A stretch of DNA of 64,000 nucleotides from 13-2-20CM-66-19 sp963760225 (GTDB lineage: Bacteria; Pseudomonadota; Gammaproteobacteria; Steroidobacterales; Steroidobacteraceae). The stretch's first letter is position 1. Every line of letters starts with the position of its first letter. Where the stretch lies: assembly GCA_963760225.1 (NCBI GenBank), contig CAVXCD010000002.1, positions 1,074,187-1,138,186 on the forward strand, given 5' to 3'. Made by a program: the position numbers and the translations under genes. Under the pieces are notes generated by a model. That model was not told the DNA's origin, did not search any database, and was given only the letters and a program-made list of their open reading frames with translations. Positions 61,205-64,000 of the stretch are shown piece after piece.

Positions 61205-63091
61205 TCACAGGTTCGGACGAACTTGGCGAACGTACGTGGTTTTGTCGATGCCCACATGGTCCAGGAAGGTCTTAAAGACACCCACGCTTACCGGATCGCG
61301 CGTCGGGAGTATGAAGGCGCGTTGGTTTGGACCTGTCCACTTTTGGTGGCCTCCTTTTCCCCCCGCTGGATCGACGACGTGGCCGAAGTACTTGAGCGCC
61401 CTTTCTAGCTCGCGGCGCGGGGGACGTTGAAGGTCGCCGGGTGAGCTCGCAGCCGGTCGGCGATTGCGCCTTCACCGACGAAGCGAACTGGAATGTCTGA
61501 TGTCTGCAGGACGTACGGATGCGGCTCGAGGAGCGCACTCTCGAGAGGCAGCCCCCCGCACGTCGTACCCGGTTTCGGGCGGCCCGTGCTGAGCTGATTG
61601 GCGAAGGTGCGCCAAGTCCAAACACTCTGGCCGATGCGCCAGTCACGGTAACCTAACGGCGACAGGTCCAATGAAGCTTGGACGATTTGGGTGAGATCAT
61701 TGGGCGGCTTGATCCGTGCAAATGCCGCTTGTGTGGCATCAGACTGGAACCACATCCATGCACCCAGTTGGCCAGTGCTTCTTCAAGCCAACCCGCCGTT
61801 TCACGAAGTGCATCGTAGACCAGCCGCTTGTAGCGCAGATACCGAGGCCGCTCCGCATTGATTTCCATCCACGACAAGACCGCTTCCCCCTCGCGTGGAA
61901 AAGTTCGTGGGCGTGCGTCAGCCCCAAAGCCAGGCATGCCGCATCGCTCTGGGAGCGTGCGATACGTCGGGACCGAAAGTCCTCAAGAAGGCTCAAGGCG
62001 AGAGCATCAAGTTTGCGCGCATCGAAATAGATGCCCCACGTTTCCTCGGTCCATGAGTGATAAGGCTGAAACCACGCGATTGCTTCGAAGCCCTCCGCCT
62101 TGAGGTCACGGCGAACTGCCTCGACTCGCTTGCCGAAATTGGAGTCATCGAGCTGCAAACCGTCTAGCGTTTCGTGAGCTAATGTCCCGCCGGAAGGGCC
62201 CTCCAAAACGACGGCCGCTTCGTCGAGCACAAGCGGGCCCCCGTCGAACTCGGGCCGGCCGGAATGATTCAAGCGGGGGTTGAGAAGGGCCCGTGCTAGG
62301 CGGCGCTGCACGGCGGCCCGAACCTCCAGGTAGGGTGGCGGCCCAATGTACGGAGCCCACGTCGCCAAGCCGACCCGCCTCTGCCCCATTGGCACAGATG
62401 GCACAGCGGCATAAACGCCATCGCGAGGCAGAGGCCAACCGGACTCTGCAATCGCCTTCAACGCAGCCGTTTCCACGCTCTGCAGGCTGGCAGAGGCAGC
62501 CGCTGTGAACATTACCGCTGACGGCAGGTGGGGCAGCAGCCCCTCAGCTGTTAGAACCGGATGTCGGAGGAAGGGGTCCATGGACAGGAGCGTATTGACC
62601 TTTTCACGTGTCACCGAGTCGTGAAAGAGGCCCTCATTTTCCTCCTTCCGCCGTTCGATCTTCTTTTCAACCTCGACCTCCGCTGCTTGGTGCGCGGCTA
62701 GCAACTCGCGCGCGGTCATGCGCGCTGCCTCAGGCAGCCAACCGTCAACCCCCTCAGAAGGCGGCTCGATCCCAACGAGAACTAATACCTCGCCCTTGCC
62801 AGGCAGGACGAAGACCCCGTAGCAGTAAACCGACGCGACGGATTGCGTCGCGTCCTCGGCATCGCGCAAAACCGCCCAACCGGCACTCTGGACCTGACCG
62901 GCAAAGAGAGTTCCCCGAGTAAGTGTTGCGAGTGCGTCCGCTTCGCGGCGCGTACGATTAACGTAAATATCCTCACGCCCGGTGGCCACGAATTTCACGA
63001 GATCGCGAACACCGATGGGAACTCTCACCGCGAATAAGCCAGGTGCCGTCGTCCAAACGAATGTGGGCGGAATCCAGCTCAGTAGACGCAT
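61205..63091 (-). pseudogene. putative HExxH metallopeptidase with HicA-like C-terminus, frameshifted
   Basis: The reading frame changes at about 61935, 61750 and 61410. Joined, the protein has a large N-terminal part of unknown type (with a charged helix near 150-170), then WFQPYHSWTEETWGIYF, a zinc motif HELFH and, about 40 residues later, EEALANW as a possible third ligand. LSPLGYRDWRI follows. After the last shift comes ELERALKYFGHVVD, GGHQKW and RAFILPTRDPV, the fold of HicA toxins, ending at 61205. It lies 34 bases upstream of the DUF262 gene, in one operon. Confidence 0.55.
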
Positions 63092-63214
63092 TCAGGGTTC
63101 CTCGTGCGCGTGCGACGTCCCCCGCCTCTGTGGCCAGTTTGGCCTCGGTTGGCGCAGGTTGGTTTTTTTTGGTTGTTTCGACTCCGTACGTGCCTTCTAG
63201 GGACTTTCCCAAAT

Positions 63215-64000
63215 CTAAAGCCGCCTACGACCCCTGTTCCTGAGAGCCCCGTATTGCTGGAAGCTACCACGGGGTAGGGAGGCTCGATTCTGCGCCTGAG
63301 CCTGAAGTAGTGCCTCGTCTGCTGCGACAAGTCCGCCGAGCTTCTTAACGAGCTCATCGAAGAGATCCTTCTGTGTCGCGTCACTACGATGGATTCTGAT
63401 GAAGTCGGCGTGCGGGAGCGGCGCGACGTAGACCGACCCCTCTGGGCGGCCATAGGTAAGCCACCACAGAGCCTGCTCATCGCCGAAATCAAGGAAGATA
63501 GGTGCATCGCTACCCGCCCACTCACGCGCCAATGCGCACTCAACCGCGTGTAGCCGCCGCACAAATGAGGAATTTCCAACTGGTGAGCTTTCATGCCACG
63601 CGGCAAAAAATTTCTCCGCATCTCTCTTTCGTCTTGTTCCGTCCGCCACCCAAATCAACTTTGGATAAAAGGCATCGCGAGAACGACGCTCTTCGGGTTT
63701 GAGGTAGGAATGTTGGAACTCGATTACCCAACCACGATCTGTCTTCACGTCTGAGATGTGCCGCTCACCGGTTTCGGTTTGATGGACAACCTCCTGCCAA
63801 GTGATGGGAAACCGTCCTTTCCAAGCACGGTGCCATTCTGTTTCGTTCTCCCACCAAGCGTCGCATCAGCGTCTTCCTCGGTGAGCCCAGCCGCCAAATC
63901 TTTACTCTTCCACACTTCGCGACCATTCGGTCAGCGCAGACAAGAAACACTTTCCTGAAAGATCGGGTTGAGCTTCTTGCCGTTGCCCATTGACGAGCGC
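63215..64000 (-). pseudogene. CoiA-like protein (competence/nuclease family), broken and running off the window
   Basis: The C-terminal part reads WHRAWKGRFPITWQEVVHQT, HISDVKTDRGWVIEFQHSYL and KLIWVADGTRRKRD, the nuclease-like core of CoiA-family proteins. The N-terminal part is in pieces: VCADRMVAKCGRVKIW in one frame, then WAHRGRR, a TGA stop, and CDAWWENETEWH in another. At least one frameshift and one nonsense codon (near 63880) interrupt it. The start is at or just beyond the window end. Confidence 0.65.

Overview
The window is high-GC DNA from a Gram-negative bacterium. Lipobox lipoproteins, a two-partner secretion system, a TpsB-type outer-membrane pore, a PEP-CTERM protein and an UrcA-family protein all point to Proteobacteria. 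The gene mix would suit a free-living gammaproteobacterium of the Steroidobacter/Nevskia/Xanthomonad kind; this is an inference from gene content only.

From 1 to about 27 kb the DNA looks like an ordinary chromosomal backbone with tightly packed genes. It holds secreted enzymes (NHL-repeat protein, M19-like dipeptidase, RidA), a DNA-alkylation repair pair (Ogt and an Ada-AlkA fusion) and a compact operon at 7.4-12.3 kb. That operon encodes an OPA-type transporter, a PhnZ-like HD-domain oxygenase, an ureidoglycolate-lyase-like cupin, a class V aminotransferase-fold enzyme and a secreted NAD epimerase, and looks like a small catabolic pathway. Next come an SSS transporter with a DUF3311 partner and an M20 amidohydrolase, an ArsR/SRPBCC unit, a hybrid histidine kinase, and a run of small uncharacterised proteins around an RRM protein.

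From about 27.5 kb the architecture changes. Five relics of the 3' end of one tRNA gene (apparently tRNA-Met, anticodon CAT), all on the minus strand, lie at about 27.56, 32.33, 43.28, 54.88 and 57.88 kb. A relic of a tRNA-Phe 3' end lies at 59.34 kb. They divide the DNA into cargo blocks: (A-B) phosphoesterase and PEP-CTERM protein; (B-C) small stress-type membrane proteins, a SYLF protein and a large tpsA/tpsB adhesin pair; (C-D) a complete-looking myo-inositol operon iolC-D-E-B-G with a sugar transporter and an orphan ABC permease pair; (D-E) UrcA-family protein, Dyp-type peroxidase and a transposase scrap; (E-F) small proteins and an inactivated secreted protein. No integrase gene is visible. 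I read this as a composite genomic island built by repeated insertion at tRNA 3' ends.

The last 5 kb (59.4-64 kb) carries defence- or DNA-uptake-like genes: a GmrSD-type DUF262/DUF1524 protein, a putative metallopeptidase with a HicA-like tail, and a CoiA-like protein. Each is broken by frameshifts or a stop codon, so this end of the island is either decaying or poorly assembled.
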